Source: Campylobacterota bacterium (GTDB lineage Bacteria > Campylobacterota > Campylobacteria > Campylobacterales > SZUA-545). From it: a stretch of DNA of 8,046 nt. Every line of letters starts with the position of its first letter. Within the stretch, counting starts at the first letter, position 1. The notes beneath the pieces were generated by a model. It did not search any database, was not told where the DNA came from, and saw nothing but the letters and a program-made list of their open reading frames with translations. Below are positions 1-5,309 of the stretch, one piece after another. The translations under genes and the position numbers were made by a program. Location of the stretch: NCBI GenBank assembly GCA_003561815.1, contig PWVP01000237.1:1-8046 (forward strand). The letters run 5' to 3'.

Positions 1-2
1 AT

Positions 3-482
3 TACGGCTTTGACAAACTGCCGGTTTCTGCGCCGCTGACAGAGAAGAGGATCGCCGCCTTTTACGGCTGCCACAATATCCGCCCCTCCAAACTGGCCGC
101 CTCGGTCAACGGGCAGTATGAGAGCCCCTACCGCCCCCAGTCGCTCGATAACCTCATCGGAACCGTGGGCGCACAGAGCGTGTCCTATGAGCACAAAAAC
201 AAGTGCTGCGGCTTTCATGTGGATCTGCAGGCGCCAGAGACCTCCCACAAACTCAGTGGCCTGGCGATTCTGGATGCCAAAGATAGTGGCGCGGATATGA
301 TCGTCACCCCCTGCCCGCTCTGTCATCTCAACTTCGATGTACAGCAGAAAAACGCCGCCAAGGCGATGGGCCAGGAGCTGGATATGCCGATTTTGCACCT
401 GCCGCAGATGGTGGGGCTGGCACTCGGGATCGAACCAGCCAAACTGGGGCTCAAGCACCACATCGTCTCGGTCACCCTCTAG
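3..482 (+). CDS. CCG-domain subunit, HdrB/SdhE/MfrE-like, C-terminal part (5' end outside window)
   Basis: This is an open frame entering from the left edge, with 159 visible residues ending at TAG 480-482. It contains one CCG cysteine module: Cys23 (YGCHN), the Cys68-Cys69-Gly pair (NKCCGF) and CPLC at 104-107 (counted from the first visible codon). The spacing is C-X44-CC-X34-CXXC. Such modules bind an iron-sulfur cofactor in heterodisulfide reductase HdrB and in the E subunit of class E succinate:quinone or methylmenaquinol:fumarate reductases (SdhE/MfrE). In Campylobacterota the SdhE/MfrE reading is the more likely, with a role in electron transfer between quinone and a flavoprotein/FeS dimer at the membrane. 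That assignment is inference, because the N-terminal half and the partner genes lie outside the window. The gap before Cys-Cys is somewhat longer than the usual 31-39 residues. HdrB of a soluble heterodisulfide reductase-like complex remains possible. Confidence 0.8.
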   Translation, partial: YGFDKLPVSAPLTEKRIAAFYGCHNIRPSKLAASVNGQYESPYRPQSLDNLIGTVGAQSVSYEHKNKCCGFHVDLQAPETSHKLSGLAILDAKDSGADMIVTPCPLCHLNFDVQQKNAAKAMGQELDMPILHLPQMVGLALGIEPAKLGLKHHIVSVTL

Positions 483-487
483 CCCCA

Positions 488-508
488 CGCCCCCGAAAAC
501 AGGGGGCG
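488..508 (+). terminator. GC-rich hairpin after the CCG-domain gene
   Basis: CGCCCCC (488-494) and GGGGGCG (502-508) form a perfect 7-bp stem with a 7-base loop, 5 bases after the stop codon. No U-tract follows directly; the first T-rich run starts at 526. It may be a weak or Rho-assisted terminator, or an mRNA 3'-end stabiliser. Confidence 0.45.
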
Positions 509-514
509 ATCGGG

Positions 515-544
515 AAATAGGACTATTTTTATCCTATTTTATCC
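515..544 (+). promoter_or_regulatory. AT-rich inverted and tandem repeat upstream of superoxide reductase
   Basis: AAATAGGA (515-522) and TCCTATTT (532-539) are a perfect 8-bp inverted repeat with a 9-base spacer. The same stretch also reads as two tandem copies, CTATTTTTATCC (523-534) and CTATTTTATCC (534-544), offset by about one helical turn. It could be an operator for the superoxide reductase gene. It could also be an intrinsic terminator of the upstream gene, since the stem is flanked by A- and T-rich sequence. A weak -10 candidate, TACTAT, lies at 555-560. The sequence alone does not decide between these. Confidence 0.4.
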
Positions 545-596
545 GTAGCTGGACTACTATCACCCTGTATCCATCACAACAACCAAGGAGATTCAG

Positions 597-983
597 ATGC
601 CAAAGCTCAATAGCTATGTCGATATCGACACCGTCGAGAGAGAGGCGCGCAAAGACTACATCGATCGCCACTCCCCCTTTATCCACTGTGAAAGCAGCGC
701 AAAAGCGGGTGAGAAGTTTGCAGTGACGGTTCGGATGGGGGAGGCATATGAGCACCCCGATGATACCGATCACTACATTGCAGAGATTAAGCTCTTCGAT
801 GGCGAGACGCAGCTGGGCGCCGCCACCTACTTTGCTGGCGCCAACGGCGGCCAGGGGACCAAGAGCCAGGCGGAGGTGACCTTCTATGTGGTACCCTCCA
901 AAAAGATGAAACTTCAAGCGATCAGCTACTGTACCAAACACGGCCTGTGGCAGTCTGACCCGGTTGAGGTCTCCGTCGCTTAA
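597..983 (+). CDS. class II superoxide reductase (neelaredoxin/desulfoferrodoxin-like)
   Basis: A 128-residue cytoplasmic protein predicted to reduce superoxide to hydrogen peroxide at a mononuclear Fe(His)4Cys site. All five standard ligands are visible: His25 (DRHSPFI), His53 and His59 (EHPDDTDHYI), and Cys112 and His115 (SYCTKHGLW). The N-terminal rubredoxin-like desulforedoxin domain of class I enzymes is absent, so this is the class II type at its usual length. At the Glu-Lys pair that precedes the first His in well-studied members, this protein has Asp23-Arg24. The start is well supported by AAGGAG at 585-590, six bases before ATG. The gene stands alone between a respiratory subunit and flagellar genes, and the repeat region at 515-544 may control it. 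Family assignment is firm; physiological substrate and electron donor (rubredoxin or other) are inferred. Confidence 0.93.
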   Translation: MPKLNSYVDIDTVEREARKDYIDRHSPFIHCESSAKAGEKFAVTVRMGEAYEHPDDTDHYIAEIKLFDGETQLGAATYFAGANGGQGTKSQAEVTFYVVPSKKMKLQAISYCTKHGLWQSDPVEVSVA

Positions 984-1010
984 AGCTCAGGCGGCTTCGG
1001 CCGCCCTTTA
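981..1010. terminator. bidirectional terminator-like hairpin overlapping two stop codons
   Basis: GGCGGC (990-995), a TTCG tetraloop (996-999) and GCCGCC (1000-1005) form a stable hairpin. The outer bases TAAAG (981-985) and CTTTA (1006-1010) are also complementary, with CTCA (986-989) bulged out. It lies exactly between convergent genes and includes the stop codon of each (981-983 on +, 1008-1010 on -). The T-runs on both sides are short, so termination strength is uncertain. Confidence 0.65.
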
Positions 1011-1619
1011 GCCCATCAGCCGTTTAAACTGGCTCTTGAGGTAGTCCACATCGGTATTGGAGACGATCGAAGCGGGATCAACCCGATCCATACCGCTTCG
1101 CTCATAGCTCTTCTGGGCTTGCTGGCCCATCGCCTCTGTTCCCCCCATAATCCGCGCCTTAACCGCCTCCAGATTACTCTCTACCTCTTTCGTGACCGCT
1201 AAAAGGGCATTTTGAAACGCACCGATCGAACCACCCGAATCCACCGCTAAACGAGCGCTCATATTCAGGGTGGTGCCATCCTCCAGTGGAAAGTTCTCAA
1301 AGAGGTTCATTCCCTTATACTGTGTGGCGGCCATACGCTCTTTGAGGCTCTCGATCGCCTCACCGCTATCCAAGGCGCCGCTTTGAGCTTCGTTGGCAAT
1401 CGCGCCTAGCGCCACGGTGGATCGCTGCAGGGTCTTTAGCGCCCCGAAGAGATCGTTATCCGCCTTAAGGGTGGTCATCTGCTCTTTGACCCCCTTTTGT
1501 TCGCTGCTCAGATCGCTCACGCGGCTTGAGGCCCCACCCGTGGGCTCCATCGGGATACTTCGCTCCCGGCTAGAGGATGGGTAGGTGGGGTTTTGGTGGT
1601 GGACTGCACCAATCTCCAT
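1008..1619 (-). CDS. flagellin-like protein, candidate FliS export co-chaperone (HP1076-like)
   Basis: A 203-residue protein, mostly helical by composition after a low-complexity, Ser/Pro-rich N-terminus (about 1-35). Residues 60-107 resemble the flagellin D0/D1 pattern: a long helix followed by TQYKGMNLF (99-107), close to the flagellin TxFNGxxLF turn. A short strand-like segment (DGTTLNMSARLAVDSGG, 114-130) and a second long helix (132-158) follow. Helicobacter pylori HP1076, a FliS-binding co-chaperone, is described as resembling flagellin-type FliS clients. I assign this protein to that role by analogy, not by clear sequence recall. The start is firm: AAGGAG lies six bases upstream of ATG 1619. 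A sigma-54 promoter precedes it, as expected for a mid-stage flagellar gene, and fliS lies 700 bases away. It is too short and too diverged to be a filament flagellin. Confidence 0.6.
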   Translation of the reverse strand: MEIGAVHHQNPTYPSSSRERSIPMEPTGGASSRVSDLSSEQKGVKEQMTTLKADNDLFGALKTLQRSTVALGAIANEAQSGALDSGEAIESLKERMAATQYKGMNLFENFPLEDGTTLNMSARLAVDSGGSIGAFQNALLAVTKEVESNLEAVKARIMGGTEAMGQQAQKSYERSGMDRVDPASIVSNTDVDYLKSQFKRLMG

Positions 1620-1644
1620 GGCTGCTCCTTCTGGGGTTTAAAAG

Positions 1645-1672
1645 TTAAAAGCAAAGGGTGTTCCGTTACAAT
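1645..1672 (+). promoter_or_regulatory. possible sigma-70 promoter of the membrane protein gene
   Basis: TTAAAA (1645-1650), a 16-base spacer and TACAAT (1667-1672) resemble a vegetative promoter. Initiation seven or so bases downstream would fall at or beside the ATG at 1680, giving a leaderless transcript. The opposing sigma-54 promoter occupies the spacer. Both hexamers are imperfect, so this is tentative. Confidence 0.35.
1650..1665 (-). promoter_or_regulatory. sigma-54 (RpoN) promoter of the co-chaperone gene
   Basis: On the minus strand CGGAAC-N5-TTGCT (1665 down to 1650) carries the invariant GG-N10-GC pair of the RpoN -24/-12 consensus TGGCAC-N5-TTGCW. The expected transcription start is near 1639, giving a leader of about 20 bases containing AAGGAG. 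In Campylobacterota sigma-54 with FlgR drives middle flagellar genes. Confidence 0.75.
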
Positions 1673-1679
1673 TGAGGCC

Positions 1680-2066
1680 ATGAACTGGCTGGATGTTGCA
1701 CTGCTCTTTTTTCTAGAGATCATTGAGGCGACCCTACAGAAGGGCGAGAGCGCCAATGCGCTGATTGCAAACCTCTACGCCCTCTACCAAAACTCACCGC
1801 TTCGCTTTATCCTGCTGCACATCTCCTTTATCTATGTGCTTTTTTACGCCTTGAGTCACGGTATCTTTAATGGCTGGCTGCTGCTGCTTGTGGCGATCAA
1901 GGGGTTCGATCTGGGGCTGAAGCTACGGATTTTTAAGCGTATCGAACAGGAGGGGGGCTTTAGTCTGGAGCGGTTTTACGGGGTGCCCGATATGGCGGTT
2001 ACCCCCTTTATGCGCTATGCGGGGGCGTTTCTTTATAGCGGTCTCTTTGCACTCGCGATCGCTTAA
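1680..2066 (+). CDS. small integral membrane protein of unknown function
   Basis: A 128-residue protein that I do not recognise. Hydrophobic segments lie at about 5-15 (interrupted by acidic residues, possibly amphipathic), 45-63, 66-82 and 108-127, suggesting three or four inner-membrane spans. A charged stretch (KLRIFKRIEQEGG) around 83-97 separates the last two spans. ATG 1680 is preferred over an ATG at 1593, which would run through the neighbouring leftward gene and its promoter and would add a non-hydrophobic tail. The only ribosome-binding candidate, GAGG at 1674-1677, is too close to the ATG, so translation may be weak or leaderless. The gene faces the fliT-like gene tail to tail with a 2-base gap and sits between flagellar units. 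Nothing in the sequence proves a flagellar role. Confidence 0.7.
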   Translation: MNWLDVALLFFLEIIEATLQKGESANALIANLYALYQNSPLRFILLHISFIYVLFYALSHGIFNGWLLLLVAIKGFDLGLKLRIFKRIEQEGGFSLERFYGVPDMAVTPFMRYAGAFLYSGLFALAIA

Positions 2067-2068
2067 GG

Positions 2069-2332
2069 CTACTCTTTGATATCCAGACGCATCGCATCAC
2101 CCGCACCCTGCTGGCGCTGATAGGAGATGGCCGCTTTTGTCTGCTCCATCTGCTGCTCCAGATGGGTGCGACGCTGCCTTAACAGCACGATCGCCTCTGC
2201 CATTAGCGCCTGCGCCTCCTGGGCCTGCTCCAGCGTCTCGTATCGCTCCGGCATGGTGGCATAGAGCGCCATCACCGCCGCCTCATCCTCATTGACTAAA
2301 GCCGCCTTGAGCGCTCTACTCCACTGGCTCAA
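2069..2332 (-). CDS. FliT-like small helical protein downstream of fliS
   Basis: An 87-residue, almost entirely helical, Gln/Glu-rich protein with no membrane segment. Its last third (LLRQRRTHLEQQMEQTKAAI, 50-69) has heptad-like spacing. It begins at TTG 2332 inside the end of fliS (17-base overlap), so it is probably translationally coupled to fliS. The only nearby ribosome-binding candidate is a GGGGG run in the fliS coding region. Size, helicity and position directly after fliS fit FliT, the export chaperone of the FliD cap protein, and the short gene that follows fliS in Campylobacter jejuni (Cj0550 as I remember it). Sequence similarity to enterobacterial FliT is not obvious, so the role rests on context. 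There is no other in-frame ATG or GTG near the 5' end, which leaves TTG as the start. Confidence 0.65.
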   Translation of the reverse strand: MSQWSRALKAALVNEDEAAVMALYATMPERYETLEQAQEAQALMAEAIVLLRQRRTHLEQQMEQTKAAISYQRQQGAGDAMRLDIKE

Positions 2333-2711
2333 CCCGACCCCCTAGCCCGGTCTCCTCATTCCACGCCTCGAGCAGTCCGCGGGCCACCTTCAAGACGATA
2401 TCGAGCCGCTCTGGATCGCTCTCGAGGTTCGCTTCGGTCAGCAGCTTGATCTGGTGGGTGTATAGACCGTGCAGATAGCTCGACATCTCCTCATGCTCCT
2501 CACCAAAGTCAAGCGAGGCCATCAGCTCGGCGAAGATATCGATCGCCCGGTTAATCCAGTAGACCTGCTTCTCGATATCGTCCGCCTCCATCGCCTTTTT
2601 GGCCTGGGAGACAAACTTCAAGATCCCCTCAAAGAGCATCTGAACCAGCTTATAGGGCGACTGGGTCGTCACCGCATTCTGGGCGTAGGCGTTATATCCG
2701 TTTCGAACCAT
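2316..2711 (-). CDS. fliS: flagellin export chaperone FliS
   Basis: A 131-residue cytoplasmic chaperone that keeps flagellin unpolymerised and delivers it to the flagellar type III export gate. The N-terminal signature is clear: NAYAQNAVTTQSPYKLVQMLFEGILKF (about 7-33), in which the conserved Tyr, Ser-Pro and LxxMLF/YD-like pattern are family hallmarks. The rest forms the expected four-helix bundle (IDIFAELMASLDF near 57-69, LHGLYTHQIKLLTEAN near 80-95). Length is normal. It starts six bases after the fliD stop; AAGGA within the end of fliD serves as a ribosome-binding site at a slightly long distance. It is third in the flaG-fliD-fliS-fliT-like operon, expected to be read from the sigma-28 promoter at 4875-4901. 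Confidence 0.96.
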   Translation of the reverse strand: MVRNGYNAYAQNAVTTQSPYKLVQMLFEGILKFVSQAKKAMEADDIEKQVYWINRAIDIFAELMASLDFGEEHEEMSSYLHGLYTHQIKLLTEANLESDPERLDIVLKVARGLLEAWNEETGLGGRVEPVE

Positions 2712-2717
2712 CCGGCG

Positions 2718-4427
2718 CTAGTCCTTTTTGCCACTCATGGCGTCGATATGCATCTGCATCCCGCTAAAGGCCGCCTCGTAGCGGCTGATCATGGAGTTGT
2801 AGGCGGCAAACTGCTGGGCCATGGTGCTATATTTCGCATTGAGCCGATCGAGGGTTCGCTGGATGTTGTCGGTGATGGACTTCTCCTCGTTGCGCAGCTG
2901 GGTCTCGATCAGATTGAGGGTGCGCTCCTCGCCTATGCCCACCAGGGTGGCCATGTAGTTATCCAGCCGGCTAAAGACCCCCTCAAAATCCTCTTCGCTG
3001 CCCGCATAGCTTCCGTTTCGCAGCCCCAGATGCTGGCTCATCGTGCCATCGATCGTAAAGGATCGACCGCTGCTGTCTGAGAGGATCACCCGATCGCCCG
3101 CCTGGCTTAAGCGCGCCTCCACGCCGGTCTGGGCGGTGATGGAGTTGATCGCCGAAAGGACCAAAACAGCGTTATCCTGAGAGCTATTGCCCGCCGCAAA
3201 CTCAATCTCGGGCAGAGCGACACCGTTAATGCGTACCGCACCGGCACCGATCGTCAGTTCCTCAAACTCCCCATCCTCTCCGCGGGTGGCAGGAATCGTG
3301 CGGCCCACCATCTCAGAGGGGGTGACATCGACCGACCCGCGCAAGAAGCGCTCAAGCCCCTCGGGATCCTCTGCCATCTTGGCACTAAAGCTGGAGGAGT
3401 CAAAGCTCATCACCCCCTGATCGTTGAGGCTAAAGCCGTAGTCGATCAAGCTTCTGCCCTCTTCGTTCTGGCCAATCACCAGACGGGTAATCTGTGTGCG
3501 GATCTGATTGACACGGTTATCGCCCTGGAAGCTGCCGCGATCCCCCCCATCGGGCTCAAACTTGGTCAGCTCATTGATCAGCTTCACAGTCTCGTTGTAG
3601 CTCTCGACAAAGGCGTGCATCTCCTCATCCAGATTACCAAGCGACTGTTCGATGCTCACACGGGTATCAAGCTCATCGGCGCGGTTAAGCTCCAGCGTCA
3701 CACCCGAGATGAGATCGCTCACCCGGTTCTCACCACGGGTAATCGTGACGCCGTTGTAGACAAACTTCGCATCCTGCGCCGCCTGAATCGTCTCAAACTC
3801 AAAGCCCTCATCCGCGCCGCTATACTCCACCGTAAAGTCGTTTTTCACACCGGTGCCCTCGGATCGGAGGATCAGCTGATAGGGCTCCTCACCGCCGGTG
3901 TTGAGAATCGAAGCGGTGATCTTCCCGCCGGTGGCGTCATTGATCCGATCGCGCAGTTCGCCGAGCGTCATCCCGCCGGTAATGGGGATCTCAAAGCTCT
4001 CCTCGCCCTGGGTGATGGTCATGCTCTTAGGCTCCGAGCCGGCATAGATCATCGTCTCCATGCTTTTGTAGGCGGTGCCCATCTGCTGCACGCTGTTGCG
4101 CGCGAGCTGATCGACGCGGATCGTCATCTCCTGAGGGGTGATACCATCCTGAGCGCGAACCGTCACCGCATCGCTACTGGCGTGAACCTCCCGCTTTAGA
4201 TAGGTGCTCGCACTGGAAAAGACCCCGGCACTCTGGCGAAACGCCTCAAGCTGCTTCTCCAGCTTGGCGTGATCCTCCTGCTGCGCAAACACCTTCTCCA
4301 GCCGCCGCTCATGGGGCCTGATCATGACCGACTTGTCCGCCTCTTTGAGCTTATCGATCATGTCAGCATTCAGCTGGCTCTGGCCACCAAAGCTGGCACC
4401 GAGCATACTGACGGATCCAACTGCCAT
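2718..4427 (-). CDS. fliD: flagellar filament cap protein FliD (HAP2)
   Basis: A 569-residue secreted cap protein that sits at the filament tip and promotes flagellin folding and insertion. The N-terminus MAVGSVSMLG is typical of Campylobacterota FliD. The FliD N-terminal D0/D1 helical region runs to about 100. The middle is strand-rich D2/D3 (about 120-430), with flagellin-hook-like IN motifs such as TLGELRDRINDA. The C-terminal region (about 475-560) is long heptad helix (LNLIETQLRNEEKSI, TLDRLNAKYSTMAQQFAAYN). I chose ATG 4427 over the adjacent GTG 4430: it restores the conserved start and lies five bases from GAGGG, whereas GTG would be only two bases away. The protein is shorter than FliD of C. 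jejuni or H. pylori (roughly 640-690 by memory), suggesting a reduced outer domain. It lies between flaG and fliS. Confidence 0.96.
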   Translation of the reverse strand: MAVGSVSMLGASFGGQSQLNADMIDKLKEADKSVMIRPHERRLEKVFAQQEDHAKLEKQLEAFRQSAGVFSSASTYLKREVHASSDAVTVRAQDGITPQEMTIRVDQLARNSVQQMGTAYKSMETMIYAGSEPKSMTITQGEESFEIPITGGMTLGELRDRINDATGGKITASILNTGGEEPYQLILRSEGTGVKNDFTVEYSGADEGFEFETIQAAQDAKFVYNGVTITRGENRVSDLISGVTLELNRADELDTRVSIEQSLGNLDEEMHAFVESYNETVKLINELTKFEPDGGDRGSFQGDNRVNQIRTQITRLVIGQNEEGRSLIDYGFSLNDQGVMSFDSSSFSAKMAEDPEGLERFLRGSVDVTPSEMVGRTIPATRGEDGEFEELTIGAGAVRINGVALPEIEFAAGNSSQDNAVLVLSAINSITAQTGVEARLSQAGDRVILSDSSGRSFTIDGTMSQHLGLRNGSYAGSEEDFEGVFSRLDNYMATLVGIGEERTLNLIETQLRNEEKSITDNIQRTLDRLNAKYSTMAQQFAAYNSMISRYEAAFSGMQMHIDAMSGKKD

Positions 4428-4457
4428 CACTTCCCTCGCTTTCTTCTTGCTACCGGG

Positions 4458-4835
4458 CTAGATTCGTTTATCCAGCAGCATCCCGACAAACTCGCGCATC
4501 TTGGCCGCAAACTCTAACGCCTCTTCGCTCGGAAACTGGCGAATCACCTTGCCCGAGTCGCCATCAATCACATTAAGATACATGGCGCTGGCGTCTTCGC
4601 TGAAGCCGAAACTGATGCGGGTGTGCAGCGGCCCGGTCATCTCGTTCATCTCCGCTGCCATGCGCATCAGCTGCTCTCGAGCCGCCGATTGGCGGGCGGC
4701 ACTCTGCTGCTCGCTCTCGCGCGTAGTGCTCTCAAGCATCTTCTGTGCCTCTTGTTTGCCCCCGACCGATTCCTGCGCCTTGAAACCCTTCTCACGGCCC
4801 GCAAGTGGCTGGCCCGAAAGATTGGAGATTTCCAT
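4458..4835 (-). CDS. flaG: flagellar protein FlaG
   Basis: A 125-residue protein. The first 50 residues are low-complexity and polar (Gln, Glu and Ser rich). The C-terminal half carries the FlaG domain: LHTRISFGFSEDASAMYLNVID (70-91), then the conserved GKVIRQFPSEEALEFAAKMREFVGMLLDKRI (95-125). FlaG influences filament length in Campylobacter and Vibrio; its biochemical role is not settled. It is the first gene of the leftward cap operon. Start ATG 4835 is certain: a full AGGAGG (4841-4846) lies five bases upstream. A 30-base gap separates it from the fliD ATG. Tandem promoters upstream (sigma-28 at 4875-4901 and a TATAAT at 4906-4911) suggest both late-flagellar and basal expression. Confidence 0.93.
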   Translation of the reverse strand: MEISNLSGQPLAGREKGFKAQESVGGKQEAQKMLESTTRESEQQSAARQSAAREQLMRMAAEMNEMTGPLHTRISFGFSEDASAMYLNVIDGDSGKVIRQFPSEEALEFAAKMREFVGMLLDKRI

Positions 4836-4874
4836 CGGCTCCTCCTGTTTGAGTCATTTGGAACATTCCCAATT

Positions 4875-4901
4875 AAATCGACAACACCCCAAGAAACTTT
4901 A
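4875..4901 (-). promoter_or_regulatory. sigma-28 (FliA) promoter of flaG-fliD-fliS
   Basis: On the minus strand TAAAGTTT (4901-4894), an 11-base spacer and GTCGATTT (4882-4875) closely match the FliA consensus TAAAGTTT-N11-GCCGATAA. The -35 box is perfect. The CGAT core of the -10 is intact, and CGATTT is the ending seen in Campylobacterota. The start would be near 4868, leaving a leader of about 33 bases. This places the cap operon in the late class controlled by FlgM, whose gene is in this window. Confidence 0.82.
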
Positions 4902-4905
4902 ATAC

Positions 4906-4911
4906 ATTATA
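4906..4911 (-). promoter_or_regulatory. possible sigma-70 -10 box upstream of flaG
   Basis: A perfect TATAAT occurs on the minus strand (4911 to 4906), preceded by a T-rich run (4931-4935) instead of a clear -35 box. Campylobacterota vegetative promoters commonly lack a strong -35. The predicted start near 4899 falls inside the sigma-28 -35 box, so the two promoters would interfere. The overlapping plus-strand TATAAG (4908-4913) could serve the rightward gene at 4956. Confidence 0.4.
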
Positions 4912-4955
4912 AGTTAGGATAAGCACCCTTAAAAACAGCTAACCGGGGGTGAGAT

Positions 4956-5309
4956 TTGGGTGTAAAGGTGGCACTAATGTGCGACTCGCCGCTTTTAAAG
5001 TGCGCGATGGAGCGGTTTCTTGCCGATCGGATCGTCGCCTACTCCCGCTGCGACCTGGTGATTAGTGATGGCGAACGCCAGATCGATAAGCCCCTTTTGC
5101 AGATCGGCTCTCAGCTGCCCAAACCCTTTAGCCGCGCCCATCTACAGATGGCACTGGAGCGCTTTGCCCGCACAGAGGATATCTGCGCACACCACCACGA
5201 CCTGCTGACCGACCCCGCCTGCGAGAACCCGCTCGATCAGCAGGTGGAGCATCTGGTCAAACGGTTTGCCGCTGAGCTGCTCACCCTGCTCCAGAAACGC
5301 GCCACATGA
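4956..5309 (+). CDS. unknown small protein with receiver-like features (Cj1460 position)
   Basis: A 117-residue soluble protein of unknown function. It overlaps rsmD by ATGA, so the two are translationally coupled. Residues 3-70 look like a shortened response-regulator receiver fold. A strand ends in Asp10 (VKVALMCD), followed by a helix (SPLLKCAMERFLADR). A second strand carries Asp38 (CDLVISD), then PLLQIG, then a LPKPFS turn with Lys56 leading into helix AHLQMALERF. In real receivers these positions hold the acidic pocket, the phospho-Asp and the conserved Lys. Here the gaps (28 and 18 residues) are far shorter than in CheY, so some helices must be missing. Residues 100-115 form a charged helix. 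The start is uncertain: TTG 4956 follows GGGTGAG, and GTG 4968 or ATG 4977 are alternatives. C. jejuni has, as I recall, an uncharacterised gene (Cj1460) in the same place. Confidence 0.72.
   Translation: MGVKVALMCDSPLLKCAMERFLADRIVAYSRCDLVISDGERQIDKPLLQIGSQLPKPFSRAHLQMALERFARTEDICAHHHDLLTDPACENPLDQQVEHLVKRFAAELLTLLQKRAT

Noticed and set aside
534..941. A 135-codon minus-strand frame opposite the superoxide reductase
   Set aside because: The plus strand has all five iron ligands and a clear ribosome-binding site. The minus frame has no supporting feature.
1593..1679. Upstream ATG extension of the membrane protein
   Set aside because: It would overlap the co-chaperone gene and its sigma-54 promoter, has no ribosome-binding site, and adds a tail unlike the rest of the protein.
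2469..3080. A 203-codon plus-strand frame across fliS and fliD
   Set aside because: It runs antisense to two certain genes, has no ribosome-binding site, and its product (many LLLxHR repeats) looks like a reverse-frame artefact.
3615..4199. A 194-codon plus-strand frame inside fliD
   Set aside because: Antisense to conserved fliD, with no start signals and no recognisable domain.
4428..4430. GTG start for fliD one codon upstream
   Set aside because: It would sit only two bases from GAGGG. The ATG gives the conserved MAVGSVSMLG start at proper spacing.
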